This document shows positions 1-8,673 of a stretch of 64,000 nucleotides of DNA, piece after piece. Both the position numbers and the translations under genes were made by a program. The notes beneath the pieces were generated by a model. It worked only from the letters and a program-made list of their open reading frames with translations. It had not been told where the DNA came from and made no database searches. How positions within the stretch are numbered: position 1 is the stretch's first letter; each line of letters opens with the position of its first letter. Source of the DNA: G965240365 sp965240365. Lineage in GTDB: Bacteria; Pseudomonadota; Gammaproteobacteria; Eutrophobiales; Eutrophobiaceae. The DNA lies in NCBI GenBank assembly GCA_965240365.1, contig OZ251218.1, positions 3,410,001-3,474,000 of the forward strand, written 5' to 3'.

Positions 1-2
1 GT

Positions 3-233
3 TCATTTAACATGCTCTAGTTCCTGAATTAATCGCTTGATTATTCGATATTGAGTATAACAAAAAGTTGCCGTGCCGATCAGCATTATAAATGCGGCCA
101 GCAATAACCACCATTTTATGGTTTCGTAGTTGGAGACTATCCATGCAACTTGCGCAAACAGCGCCGCCATGAAACCGAAAAACAATTTTTCATGGAGGCT
201 GATATCTGCCTTTATTTTGTCGATTTTTGACAT
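3..233 (-). CDS. small two-helix membrane protein, unknown
   Basis: A complete 76-residue reading frame whose stop lies at the very edge of the window. Two hydrophobic stretches (about residues 16-34 and 40-59) joined by a short charged loop predict two membrane helices, with a lysine-rich N-terminus and a basic, glutamate-containing C-terminal tail. I do not recognise a family. It is on the same strand as pdxJ but separated from it by 365 bp of repeat-derived sequence, so it is probably not part of that operon. That it is a real gene is inferred only from its membrane-protein composition and clean ends. Confidence 0.45.
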   Translation of the reverse strand: MSKIDKIKADISLHEKLFFGFMAALFAQVAWIVSNYETIKWWLLLAAFIMLIGTATFCYTQYRIIKRLIQELEHVK

Positions 234-239
234 AAGAAT

Positions 240-598
240 GGTCTCAGCGGCAGGCGCATAAACATTCTCCTGTTCCGGTTATCCCCAAACTTTAACACGA
301 GACTGTAACAGAGGATGTTGAAGATTGACACCTTTGATTATCGTATTCTTGATTAAGGCTGGAATGACGAAAAACCAGAACAACACCTTGTTGCCACTCC
401 AGTAGAAGCTCGCCTACAGGACGTACGCCTACAGGGATGTAGGTGGTAGAGCGGCGTCCGGAACAAGCCGCCGAGGTGGTAGAGTGGCGCCTGCCTGTGC
501 CGGGCAGGAACGGGATTTTCGCAGGGCTTGCCCGCGCTATGGCCTGTTGCGCGGAAAACGGGCAACACGGCGATCAGGCGCGCGATGCCTTGCACGGG
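240..598. repeat. REP-like repeat-derived intergenic region
   Basis: No convincing gene. The stretch around 355-500 contains a decayed REP-type hairpin (GGAATGACG and related words) interrupted by the CGCCTACAGGACGTA unit and the GGTGGTAGAGCGGCGTC...GAACAAGCCGCCGAG unit. The same units occur at 52229-52295 and about 53946-54045, so this is a dispersed composite repeat. Apparent reading frames across it are shadows of the repeat. Confidence 0.7.
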
Positions 599-1327
599 TC
601 AAGTATTGGCGCTGACGGCCTTGTCGATCAGGGATTTCATTTCCCTGACCGCCTCCGGCAGGCCGGATAGTACGGCCCGCGCGATGATGCTGTGGCCAAT
701 GTTGAGTTCCCGGATTTTGGGGATGGCGGCAATCTGCATGACATTTTGATAGTTCAAACCGTGCCCGGCATTGACCTTGAGGCCCAGTTCATCGGCACAT
801 TCAACGGCCCGGATGACCCGGTTTAACGCCCGCAGGCGGCCCTTTTCGTCTTTGGCATCGGCATAGTCGCCGGTGTGCAGTTCGATACAGGGGGCGCTGG
901 CGGCCGCGGCCGCGACCTGAGCTTCTTCGGGATCAATGAACAGGGACACCCTGATGCCGGCGGCTTCAAGACGGGCGCAGCTTTCTTTTATGTTGGCCGC
1001 CTGCCCCGCCACATCGAGGCCGCCCTCGGTGGTGAGTTCGGCCCGTTTTTCCGGCACCAGACAGCAAAATGCCGGTTTTATATCTTCCGCGATCGACAGC
1101 ATTTCATCGGTCATGGCCATTTCGAGATTCATCGGCGTGGTCATGGTTTCCCGCAACAGCCGCACATCCCGATCCCGGATATGGCGGCGATCTTCCCTGA
1201 GATGCACCGTGATCGAGTCCGCGCCGGCCTGCTCGGCCAGGTAAGCCGCGGCCACCGGGTCGGGATAGGGCGTGCCGCGCGCCTGCCGAATGGTGGCGAT
1301 ATGGTCGATGTTGACGCCGAGCAGCAT
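599..1327 (-). CDS. pdxJ: pyridoxine 5'-phosphate synthase PdxJ
   Basis: Condenses 1-deoxy-D-xylulose 5-phosphate with 3-amino-2-oxopropyl phosphate to make pyridoxine 5'-phosphate, the last ring-closing step of de novo vitamin B6 synthesis in the cytoplasm. The 242-residue product is full length (E. coli about 243). It has the N-terminal NIDHIATIRQARGT segment, the HLREDRRHI phosphate-binding motif near residue 45, the ELHTGDYA strand, and a C-terminal HSIIARAVLSGL segment typical of the TIM-barrel family. It is the last gene of the lepA-lepB-rnc-era-recO-pdxJ series, a gene order seen in many gammaproteobacteria. Confidence 0.97.
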   Translation of the reverse strand: MLLGVNIDHIATIRQARGTPYPDPVAAAYLAEQAGADSITVHLREDRRHIRDRDVRLLRETMTTPMNLEMAMTDEMLSIAEDIKPAFCCLVPEKRAELTTEGGLDVAGQAANIKESCARLEAAGIRVSLFIDPEEAQVAAAAASAPCIELHTGDYADAKDEKGRLRALNRVIRAVECADELGLKVNAGHGLNYQNVMQIAAIPKIRELNIGHSIIARAVLSGLPEAVREMKSLIDKAVSANT

Positions 1328-1392
1328 GGTGGTTAAAGGATAAAACGGTTAAAAGCTCAAAAGCTGTTTTATAACGAAATGCGGGCGGGACA

Positions 1393-2121
1393 TCAAACTG
1401 CTTTTTTGTTTTGCAGGTAGGCTTGATAGAGTTGCCGGCTGGCCAGCGGTTTGTTGCCCAGGTATCCGGCCAGTATGGCCCTGAACAGGCGTCTGGCCTC
1501 GGCGATATGCCGCTCGCCCGCGAGTGTTTTACTGGCGATCTGCAACAGGGTCTTGCCGGAGACGACCGGCCCGGGTTCGGATGTTCGGTTTTTTAGCGCC
1601 AGCGTCGGGCCGGCGCCGCATTGGTAGAGATAGTCCCGGCCGGGTTGCACGGCTTCGCCGGTCTTGACATCCTGTTCCAGGATAACGCCATAGCCCAGCA
1701 GTTGTAACAGGGCATATTCATAATAGCGCAGCAAGGCGCCCTCGGGCCGGCCGTCGGCCAGGCCGGAGATTGCCGCGGCATAGGCGTCGTAGAGTTCGGC
1801 ATGGGGTTCGTGCCGATGCAACAGGCGCAGGGTGATTTCATTCAGATAAAAACCGGCCAGGATCGCCCGCGGCCCAAGCGGCCGCAACCCGGCGGCCAGT
1901 TCGATGCCGGTCAGGGTCCCGAGTTCGGCCCTGGCCGTCCACGACAATAAATATTGCTGGTACAGATCGTAATTATCGGCCCTTTGTCGTTTGTTGTTTT
2001 TAATGCCTTTTGCCACCAGGCTCAGCCGCCCATATTCCCTTGAGAATATATCCAGCAACAGGCTGTTCTCGCGGTAATTGCGATGATGCAGGATAAAACA
2101 GGGGGTCAACTCCGCCTTCAT
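1393..2121 (-). CDS. recO: DNA repair protein RecO
   Basis: RecO works with RecR to load RecA onto SSB-coated single-stranded DNA in RecFOR gap repair and anneals complementary strands. The 242-residue product has the expected N-terminal OB-fold (residues about 5-80, including the family-typical FILHHRNYRENSLLLDIFS and GRLSLVAKGIK) followed by a helical C-terminal domain. The start codon lies 3 bp after the era stop, so the two are almost certainly translated from one message. Identity rests on the N-terminal motif and the conserved era-recO-pdxJ order. Confidence 0.95.
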   Translation of the reverse strand: MKAELTPCFILHHRNYRENSLLLDIFSREYGRLSLVAKGIKNNKRQRADNYDLYQQYLLSWTARAELGTLTGIELAAGLRPLGPRAILAGFYLNEITLRLLHRHEPHAELYDAYAAAISGLADGRPEGALLRYYEYALLQLLGYGVILEQDVKTGEAVQPGRDYLYQCGAGPTLALKNRTSEPGPVVSGKTLLQIASKTLAGERHIAEARRLFRAILAGYLGNKPLASRQLYQAYLQNKKAV

Positions 2122-2124
2122 GGC

Positions 2125-3015
2125 TTAAAGATAGCCGGATTGCCTGAGCGCCTGTTCGGAACCCGACCAGTTGGGCTTCAGCTTTACCCAGGTCTTCAAA
2201 TTGACCTTTTTATCCAGCAACCTTTCCAGTTCTTTTCTGGCGGCGGCGCCCGCCGCCTTGAGCATTGCGCCCTGTTTGCCGATCACGATTGATTTTTGCC
2301 CCTTTTTTTCAACCCAGATACAGGCATGGATATGGGCCGTGCCGGCCTCGACCTTGAAATCCTCGATCAGGATCGTCAGGCGATAAGGTAATTCATGGCC
2401 CAGACGCCGGATCAACTGCTCGCGGATGAATTCGGCCGCAAAGAAACGCTCGCCGCGATCGGTAATCTGATCCGCGGGATACGGCGCCGCCGCGCGCGGT
2501 AATTTTTGCACGATCAACGCCTCCAGCCGGTCGATGCCCTGCCCTCTTTTGGCCGACACCGGCATCAGTTCGGTCAAGCCTGTCCGGTCGGCCAAGTCCG
2601 CCATCTGGCGCAACAGTTGATTTTTATCCGGCTGTTTATCCAGCTTGTTGATGACCATGATGATCTTTTGCTTCGGCATATCGGCCAGACCCGCCAGCGC
2701 ATGTTCATCCAGCGCGTTCCAGCGCATGGCTTCCACCACAAACAGGATTAAATCGGCCTGCTGCAAGACCCGGCCGGCCTCCCGGTTCATATAACGATTA
2801 AGGGCGGCCCTGGGCCGCGGCTGCAGGCCCGGCGTGTCGATGAAGATCAGTTGGGCTTCGGCGGTGGTTTTTATGCCAAGTATATTGCAGCGCGTGGTCT
2901 GGGGTTTCCTGGAGACGATGCTGAGCTTTTGCGCCAGCAGCCGGTTCAGCAGGGTCGATTTGCCGACATTGGAGCGGCCTACCAGGCCGATATGCCCCGC
3001 TCTGAAGGCGCTCAT
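2125..3015 (-). CDS. era: GTPase Era
   Basis: Essential Ras-like GTPase that binds the 3' end of 16S rRNA through a KH domain and acts in 30S maturation. The 296-residue product shows G1 GRSNVGKST (the usual proline is serine), G3 DTPG, G4 NKLD and a SAK-type G5 segment in the N-terminal half. The C-terminal KH domain carries GKQGAMLKAAG. The ATG overlaps the rnc stop as ATGA, indicating translational coupling, as is common for rnc-era. Confidence 0.97.
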   Translation of the reverse strand: MSAFRAGHIGLVGRSNVGKSTLLNRLLAQKLSIVSRKPQTTRCNILGIKTTAEAQLIFIDTPGLQPRPRAALNRYMNREAGRVLQQADLILFVVEAMRWNALDEHALAGLADMPKQKIIMVINKLDKQPDKNQLLRQMADLADRTGLTELMPVSAKRGQGIDRLEALIVQKLPRAAAPYPADQITDRGERFFAAEFIREQLIRRLGHELPYRLTILIEDFKVEAGTAHIHACIWVEKKGQKSIVIGKQGAMLKAAGAAARKELERLLDKKVNLKTWVKLKPNWSGSEQALRQSGYL

Positions 3016-3689
3016 GTGGGCGGCCGATCTTTTGCCGCGGGCTGCAACAGGGCCAGCGCCCTGGCGGCCGCGGCCTGCTCGGCCTGACGCTTGCTCTGGC
3101 CGCTGGCCGTGATCGCTTCAGCCAGCAGATTGACCTTGCAGGCCACGGTAAACTCGGGCCGGTGCGCGGCGCCGGTTTCGGCGATGGTTTCATAGACCGG
3201 GACGGCCTCCTGCCTGGATTGCAGATATTCCTGCAGGCGCGATTTGGCGTCTTTAAGGATGCCGCCGGGATCGGCTTTTTCCAGATGAGAGCGATAGATG
3301 GCGCTGATAAATCCGCGGCAGGCGTCGAGACCGGCATCCAGATAGACGGCGCCGATGACCGCTTCCAGGGTATTGGCGAGAATGGATGCGCGCCGCCAGC
3401 CGCCGCTTCTGAGTTCGCCGCGGCCCAGTATCAGCTTGTCGCACAGCCCGATTTCCCGGCCGATCTCGGCCAGCTTTTCCCCCTTCACCAGGGACGACCT
3501 GAGCCGGGTCAGTTCGCCCTCGGTCGCGGCCGGAAAACGCTGATAAAGGGTGTCGGCAATAATAAAACCGAGTATGGCGTCGCCGAGGTATTCCAGTCTT
3601 TCATTATTATGATTGCCAGCGCTGCGATGAGACAGGGCCTGCTCAAGCAGGCGGCCGTCGTTAAAGCAATAAGCGGCGATCTTGCTTAT
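3012..3689 (-). CDS. rnc: ribonuclease III, apparently with an ATA start
   Basis: Double-strand-specific endonuclease for rRNA and mRNA processing. The frame carries the catalytic signature NERLEYLGDAILGF, the second acidic cluster EAVIGAVYLDAG, and a C-terminal double-stranded RNA-binding domain ending near AEQAAAARALALL. No ATG, GTG or TTG exists in frame between the upstream TGA and the conserved HRSAGN segment. The ATA at 3689-3687 overlaps the TAA stop of the upstream gene, lies 9 nt after a GGGAG ribosome-binding sequence, and gives a 225-residue protein (E. coli 226), so I place the start there. A GTG at 3488 would remove the catalytic motif. A non-standard start or a sequencing error are the alternatives. 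Confidence 0.85.
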   Translation of the reverse strand: MSKIAAYCFNDGRLLEQALSHRSAGNHNNERLEYLGDAILGFIIADTLYQRFPAATEGELTRLRSSLVKGEKLAEIGREIGLCDKLILGRGELRSGGWRRASILANTLEAVIGAVYLDAGLDACRGFISAIYRSHLEKADPGGILKDAKSRLQEYLQSRQEAVPVYETIAETGAAHRPEFTVACKVNLLAEAITASGQSKRQAEQAAAARALALLQPAAKDRPPT

Positions 3690-4111
3690 TGTGGAACACT
3701 CCCGGTCAGTTCGAGTGATTCATCAAAATCCAGCATTATATATATGTTTTTAAACAATTTATTCTCTGCCCGGTATTTGACATGCAGGTATTTCTTGCCT
3801 GTCTTTCTGTCCTGCGTGAGGTTGACCAGTTCCTTGACCGAACTATCATTAAATCTTTCCAGGTTATTTATTTCAGCATTGCGCAAAAATAAAGTGCGCA
3901 CCTGCTTAACGGTTTGACGTCTGGCCGGCTCCTGGCTCGAAACGGCCTCCATGGAACCCTTGACATTAAAAAACTCGCTGTAAAGGGGGAAAATTGTAAA
4001 GATAAATGTCAAAAAACAGGCCAGCACAAGCAGTATCAGGAAAACAGTGATCGGCGACACGCCTCGCTGGTATCGGGAAAGATGTTTCATAGGGCCTCTC
4101 TTCATCGTCAT
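3686..4111 (-). CDS. DUF4845 single-pass membrane protein
   Basis: Conserved gammaproteobacterial protein of unknown function found between lepB and rnc. The 141-residue product has a basic N-terminus with a QRGVSPIT segment, one strong membrane helix (about residues 22-44), then a soluble domain predicted to be outside the cytoplasm. Its ATG overlaps the lepB stop (TAATG), and its own stop overlaps the proposed rnc start, so lepB-DUF4845-rnc-era forms one tightly packed translational unit. Naming is by position and general pattern. Confidence 0.85.
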   Translation of the reverse strand: MTMKRGPMKHLSRYQRGVSPITVFLILLVLACFLTFIFTIFPLYSEFFNVKGSMEAVSSQEPARRQTVKQVRTLFLRNAEINNLERFNDSSVKELVNLTQDRKTGKKYLHVKYRAENKLFKNIYIMLDFDESLELTGSVPQ

Positions 4112-4947
4112 TACTCAATTATTGTACCAATTCTGCTGAAATTTACACCGCCGTTCTTGCTGTCCCAGTTCATCCAGATCATGAATGCCCTGCCCACCAG
4201 GTTTTCATCCGGGACAAAGCCCCAGGCGCGGCTGTCCTTGCTGTTGTCGCGGTTATCGCCCAGGACATAATAATGTCCCTCCGGCACCCTGATTTCAAGC
4301 GCTATCGAGGGCCGCCCCGGATCCACCAGGATGGCGTGTCCGCCCGGGCCGAGTTGCTCGGACTTCAGAGACATGCCGTCCATCCTGTAACCCGCGCCGA
4401 CCGCATTATAACGCCCGTTGTCATCCTGTGGCACGGGCGCGTCATTAATATACAGGGTTTTATTGTAATAGGCGATCTTGTCGCCGGGCAAACCGACCAC
4501 GCGCTTGATAAACGGGATGTCCGGGTCTTCGGGATAGCGGAACACCACGATGTCGCCCCTGGCCGGGGTCTTGTTGGCCACGAATTTGTTGTGCAGCACG
4601 GGCAGGCGCAGGCCGTAGTCATATTTATTGACCAGGATAAAATCGCCGATCAACAGGGTAGGCATCATCGAGGCGGAAGGGATTTTGAAGGGCTCAAACA
4701 AAAAGGAACGCAGCAGCAACACGGCCAGGAAGACCGGGAAGAAGGATTTGGAATATTCCACGATCATGGGGAGTTTGGGCCGTGTCCCCGCATCCTTGTC
4801 CGCCACCTGGGCCTTACCCTCGGTCTCAGCTTTGGCCGCGAGGAAGGCCGCCTTTCTGCCGTTGGCAAAGAACAGCCGATCCACGAGCCAGATCAGACCG
4901 CTGACAAAGGTCAGGAAAACCAGCAAGGCGGAAAAATCAAAGTTCAT
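4111..4947 (-). CDS. lepB: signal peptidase I
   Basis: Membrane serine protease that removes signal peptides from exported proteins. From the ATG at 4947 the product is 278 residues with two N-terminal membrane helices (about 6-27 and 69-84). The nucleophile is Ser93 in SMMPTLLIGD, the general base Lys148 in PFIKRVVGLPGDK, and the C-terminal box is GDNRDNSKDSRAWGFV. The start at 4947 is chosen over an upstream in-frame codon because that extension would overlap lepA by 140 bp and has no family similarity; the chosen ATG overlaps the lepA stop as ATGA. Confidence 0.96.
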   Translation of the reverse strand: MNFDFSALLVFLTFVSGLIWLVDRLFFANGRKAAFLAAKAETEGKAQVADKDAGTRPKLPMIVEYSKSFFPVFLAVLLLRSFLFEPFKIPSASMMPTLLIGDFILVNKYDYGLRLPVLHNKFVANKTPARGDIVVFRYPEDPDIPFIKRVVGLPGDKIAYYNKTLYINDAPVPQDDNGRYNAVGAGYRMDGMSLKSEQLGPGGHAILVDPGRPSIALEIRVPEGHYYVLGDNRDNSKDSRAWGFVPDENLVGRAFMIWMNWDSKNGGVNFSRIGTIIE

Positions 4948-6743
4948 TTGTCGCGGCCCACGTGCAGGATGGCCATAAAGGCGGCCTGCGGTATGGCGAC
5001 AGAGCCGAACTGCTTCATGCGCTTTTTGCCGGCCTTCTGTTTTTCCAGCAGCTTGCGCTTGCGCGTGACATCCCCGCCATAACATTTTGCGGTCACATTT
5101 TTGCGCATGGCCTTGACCGTCTGCCGGGCCAGGATTTTCGAGCCAATGGCCGCCTGTATGGCCACTTCATACATCTGACGCGGGACAAACTCCTTGATCT
5201 TCTCGGTCAGTTCGCGCCCGCGGCTTTGCGACAGGTCCCGATGCACGATACAGGACAGGGCATCGACCCGTTCGTTATTGATCAGGATATCCAGCCGCAC
5301 CAGTTTGGCCGGCTCAAAGCGGTTGAAACTGTAATCGAATGAGGCAAAGCCGCGGCTGGCCGATTTAAGCCGGTCGAAAAAGTCCAGCACGACCTCGCTC
5401 AGCGGCAGTTCAAACGAGAGCGCGATCTGTTTGCCCAGATATTGCAACTTTTTTTGCGCCCCGCGTTTTTCAATGCACAGGGCGATCACGTTGCCGAGGT
5501 AATCCTGCGGCACCAGAATGTCCACGTTGATCAGCGGTTCGCGGATCTCCTGTATGTTATTGGGAGCAGGCAGTTTGGCCGGATTGTCGATACTGATCAG
5601 TTCATTATTTGCCGTCAGCACCTGATAGACCACGGTGGGGGCCGTGGTGATCAGCGCCAGATTATATTCACGCTCAAGCCGCTCCTGGATAATTTCCATG
5701 TGCAACATACCGAGAAAGCCGCAACGGAAACCAAAGCCGAGCGCCTCTGAAACCTCCGGCTCATAATGCAGGGCCGCGTCATTCAGGCGCAGCCTGGCCA
5801 GCGCCTCCCGGAATGCCTCATAGTCGGCCGAATCGACCGGGAACAGGCCCGAGAAAACGCGCGGCTTGACCGCCTGAAAGCCAGGCAAGGGCGTCGCGGC
5901 CGGCCGCTCCGCCAATGTCAGCGTGTCACCGACCGGCGCGCCGTCAATATCCTTGATGCCGGCCACCACATAGCCGACCTCGCCGGTCATTAATTTAGCG
6001 CGCGGCGTCCTTTTCGGCGTAAAGATCCCGACCTGATCGACACAAAAATCGCGGCCCGTTGACATCACCCTTATTTTTTTTCCTTTTTCCAGTTCGCCAT
6101 CGACGATCCTCACCAGGGAAACCACGCCCAGATAGTTATCAAACCAGGAGTCAACGATCAGCGCCTTGAGCGTGGCGGATGGATCGCCGGCCGGGCCGGG
6201 TATGCCATTTACCAATTCCTCCAGCAAGGCTTCTATCCCGAGGCCGGATTTCGCGCTCACGCGCAATGCCTGTTGCGCGTCAATACCGATGATCTCCTCT
6301 ATTTCATTGATGACCCGGTCCGGCTCGGCCGAAGACAGGTCAATTTTATTCAATACCGGCAGGACTTCCAGGTCATTATCTATGGCCGTCAGACAATTCG
6401 CCACGCTCTGCGCCTCGACCCCCTGGGCCGCGTCCACCACAAGCAAGGCCCCCTCGCAGGCCGCCAGAGAGCGCGAGACCTCATAGCTGAAATCCACATG
6501 GCCGGGCGTGTCAATGATATTTAATTGATAACAATCACCGCCCCTGGCCTGGTATTCAAGGGTCACGCTTTGCGCCTTGATCGTGATACCACGCTCCCGC
6601 TCCAGTTCCATCGAATCCAACACCTGATTGGCCATTTCACGGTCGCTCAGGCCGCCGCAGAACTGTATAAAGCGGTCCGCCAGCGTGGATTTGCCATGAT
6701 CGATATGCGCGATGATGGAAAAGTTGCGGATGTTTTGCATCAT
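4944..6743 (-). CDS. lepA: elongation factor 4 (LepA)
   Basis: Ribosome-associated GTPase, a paralogue of EF-G lacking domain IV. The 599-residue product is of normal length, with G1 AHIDHGKSTLADRF, switch region RERGITIKAQ, G3 DTPGHVDF, G4 NKIDL, and the LepA-specific C-terminal domain ending in a KKRMKQFGSV segment. Two ATGs are adjacent at the start; either could be used. It forms an operon with lepB downstream. Upstream, 120 bp without a gene separates it from the glutaredoxin-like gene. Confidence 0.98.
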   Translation of the reverse strand: MMQNIRNFSIIAHIDHGKSTLADRFIQFCGGLSDREMANQVLDSMELERERGITIKAQSVTLEYQARGGDCYQLNIIDTPGHVDFSYEVSRSLAACEGALLVVDAAQGVEAQSVANCLTAIDNDLEVLPVLNKIDLSSAEPDRVINEIEEIIGIDAQQALRVSAKSGLGIEALLEELVNGIPGPAGDPSATLKALIVDSWFDNYLGVVSLVRIVDGELEKGKKIRVMSTGRDFCVDQVGIFTPKRTPRAKLMTGEVGYVVAGIKDIDGAPVGDTLTLAERPAATPLPGFQAVKPRVFSGLFPVDSADYEAFREALARLRLNDAALHYEPEVSEALGFGFRCGFLGMLHMEIIQERLEREYNLALITTAPTVVYQVLTANNELISIDNPAKLPAPNNIQEIREPLINVDILVPQDYLGNVIALCIEKRGAQKKLQYLGKQIALSFELPLSEVVLDFFDRLKSASRGFASFDYSFNRFEPAKLVRLDILINNERVDALSCIVHRDLSQSRGRELTEKIKEFVPRQMYEVAIQAAIGSKILARQTVKAMRKNVTAKCYGGDVTRKRKLLEKQKAGKKRMKQFGSVAIPQAAFMAILHVGRDK

Positions 6744-6863
6744 TTAAGGATGATTGAGTAGTTTGAAACGGGCGTGTGAGTGTAAAAAGGCGTGAGTTTA
6801 TACGATATTGGCTATCGCATAAATCGAATATCATTAACTGGCGGGTTAATAATTACCTGAAAA

Positions 6864-7124
6864 TTATGGTTGGCCCCGGGTTTGAAGCAGGCGCGAAAGC
6901 GCCTGTTCGTCAAGAAAATACTCGCATATTTCGGCGTCGGCCGTGGCCAGCAGCGGCACCCGGGCCGCGTATTTTTTCTGTAGGGCCGCGTCTTTGTCGA
7001 TGTCAATAATCTTGAGGCTGAAACTGTATTTTTTATTCCACTCCGCCAGCTTGTTGATCATGATCTCGCACAAGTGGCATTTATCGCGGGAGTAAACAAA
7101 TAAATCAGGTCCGACCCCGCTCAT
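6864..7124 (-). CDS. glutaredoxin-like (DUF836-type) protein
   Basis: An 86-residue thioredoxin-fold protein with a CHLC dithiol motif (Cys16 and Cys19) after the first strand and a conserved cis-proline segment RVPLL near residue 56. Family members of this type commonly sit between mucD and lepA in gammaproteobacteria. The start lies 3 bp downstream of the mucD stop, so it is probably cotranscribed with the sigma factor operon. The substrate is unknown; a redox role is inferred from the CxxC motif. Confidence 0.85.
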   Translation of the reverse strand: MSGVGPDLFVYSRDKCHLCEIMINKLAEWNKKYSFSLKIIDIDKDAALQKKYAARVPLLATADAEICEYFLDEQALSRLLQTRGQP

Positions 7125-7127
7125 CCC

Positions 7128-8567
7128 TTATTCATCATCTATTTTCAGGGCCAGAAAAACCGGCCCCCCGCGGCGCTGGACCAAAATCGGGATAGAGCGG
7201 CCCCTGGGCAGTTCCTTGACCAGTTCATTAAAATGGGCCGCGCTCTTTATCTTGGTGTTATTGAGCAGCAGGATCACATCGCCGCGCCGTATTCCCGCCT
7301 TTTGGGCCGGGCCTTCCCCGATCCGTTCGACCAGCACGCCCTGATCCTCGATCTGCATCTCTTCCTTTTGTTTCTCATCCAGGTCGGCCGCGGTAATATT
7401 CAGGGCATTGCCGGGCGGTCTGCCGTTCAACGGGTTATTGCCGGCCATGATATTATCATCGCTCGGCAATTCCGATATCTTTACCCGGATGGTCTGGTAT
7501 TTCGAGCGCCGGATGATCTCCACCGGGACCGTGCTGCCGATTGAGGTATTGCCGACCAGCGGCGGCAGATCGGAGGAAAAGTTGATCTTGTCCCCGTTAA
7601 ACCTGACCACGATATCGCCCACCTCAAAGCCGGCCGCCTCGGCGGGCCCGTCCGCGAGCACCTTGGCGATTAGCGCGCCATGCGGATGGTCCATCTCGAA
7701 GGATTCGGCCAGTTCCCGGGTGACATCCTGGATCAGCACGCCCAGCCAGCCCCTGGCGACGCGCCCCTTGTCGCGCAGTTGCCGGTAAACACTCTGCACC
7801 ACATCCGCCGGCACCGCAAAGGAAAGCCCCATAAAGCCGCCCGTGCGGCTGTAAATCTGTGAATTGACGCCGATGACTTCGCCATCCAGATTGAACAGCG
7901 GGCCGCCCGAGTTGCCCGGATTGATCGCCACATCGGTCTGAATAAACGGGACATAATTTTCATTGGGCAGGCTGCGCCCGATGGCGCTGATGATCCCGGC
8001 CGTGACCGAATAATCAAAGCCGAACGGAGAACCGATCGCCAGCACCCATTCCCCGACCTTCAATTTTGAGGAATCGCCCAGTTTGAGCGCGGGCAGATCA
8101 TCCGCGTCGAGCTTGAGCAGGGCAATGTCGCTGCGCTCGTCGGAACCGACCAGTTCGGCGATATATTCACGCCGGTCGTTGAGACGGACGATGATCTCCT
8201 CGGCGTCCCTGACCACATGGTGATTGGTGATCACATAACCGTCCCTGGACACGATAAAGCCCGAGCCGAGCGAGGAACGCTCCCGCGAAGGCCCGCGCCC
8301 GCGCGGGATATCCCCGAAATATTTCTTGAAAAACTCATGGAACGGGCTGCCCTCGGGGATCTCGGGGAAGCCATACTCCGGCAGGAGCCTGTCCGTGCCG
8401 GCTTTTTTCGCGCTGGTGCTGATATTGACCACGGCCGCGGAGTGGTCGTTGACCAGCTCGGTAAAGTCGGGCAAACCCTGCGCCGGGGCCAGTCTCGCGG
8501 AGCAGAAAAACAACGCGGCGAGGCAGATTAAAAACAGTTGATGCCTTTTTAGATCTATAAATTTCAT
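7128..8567 (-). CDS. mucD: periplasmic serine protease MucD/DegP family
   Basis: HtrA-type chaperone-protease that degrades misfolded envelope proteins and tempers the AlgU stress response. The 479-residue product has a signal peptide (hydrophobic core about 11-23, cleavage probably near residue 30). The catalytic triad is His117 (ITNHHVV), Asp147 (RSDIALLKLD) and Ser220 (GNSGGPL). Two PDZ domains follow (about 260-360 and 385-475). It follows rpoE-mucA-mucB on the same strand after a 106-bp gap, which matches the Pseudomonas-type arrangement without mucC. Confidence 0.96.
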   Translation of the reverse strand: MKFIDLKRHQLFLICLAALFFCSARLAPAQGLPDFTELVNDHSAAVVNISTSAKKAGTDRLLPEYGFPEIPEGSPFHEFFKKYFGDIPRGRGPSRERSSLGSGFIVSRDGYVITNHHVVRDAEEIIVRLNDRREYIAELVGSDERSDIALLKLDADDLPALKLGDSSKLKVGEWVLAIGSPFGFDYSVTAGIISAIGRSLPNENYVPFIQTDVAINPGNSGGPLFNLDGEVIGVNSQIYSRTGGFMGLSFAVPADVVQSVYRQLRDKGRVARGWLGVLIQDVTRELAESFEMDHPHGALIAKVLADGPAEAAGFEVGDIVVRFNGDKINFSSDLPPLVGNTSIGSTVPVEIIRRSKYQTIRVKISELPSDDNIMAGNNPLNGRPPGNALNITAADLDEKQKEEMQIEDQGVLVERIGEGPAQKAGIRRGDVILLLNNTKIKSAAHFNELVKELPRGRSIPILVQRRGGPVFLALKIDDE

Positions 8568-8673
8568 GCTTGCTGATTATCCATTTGGTTTTTGCTATTG
8601 ATTTTTGCCATTGTCCGGGCGCCACCGGTTCAGAATCCGGCCGGGCGGGATAGCGGGGCCGGTCTCCGTCCGT

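Noticed and set aside
3162..3917. 251-codon plus-strand frame across rnc and DUF4845
   Set aside because: It is antisense to two conserved genes and has no family features.
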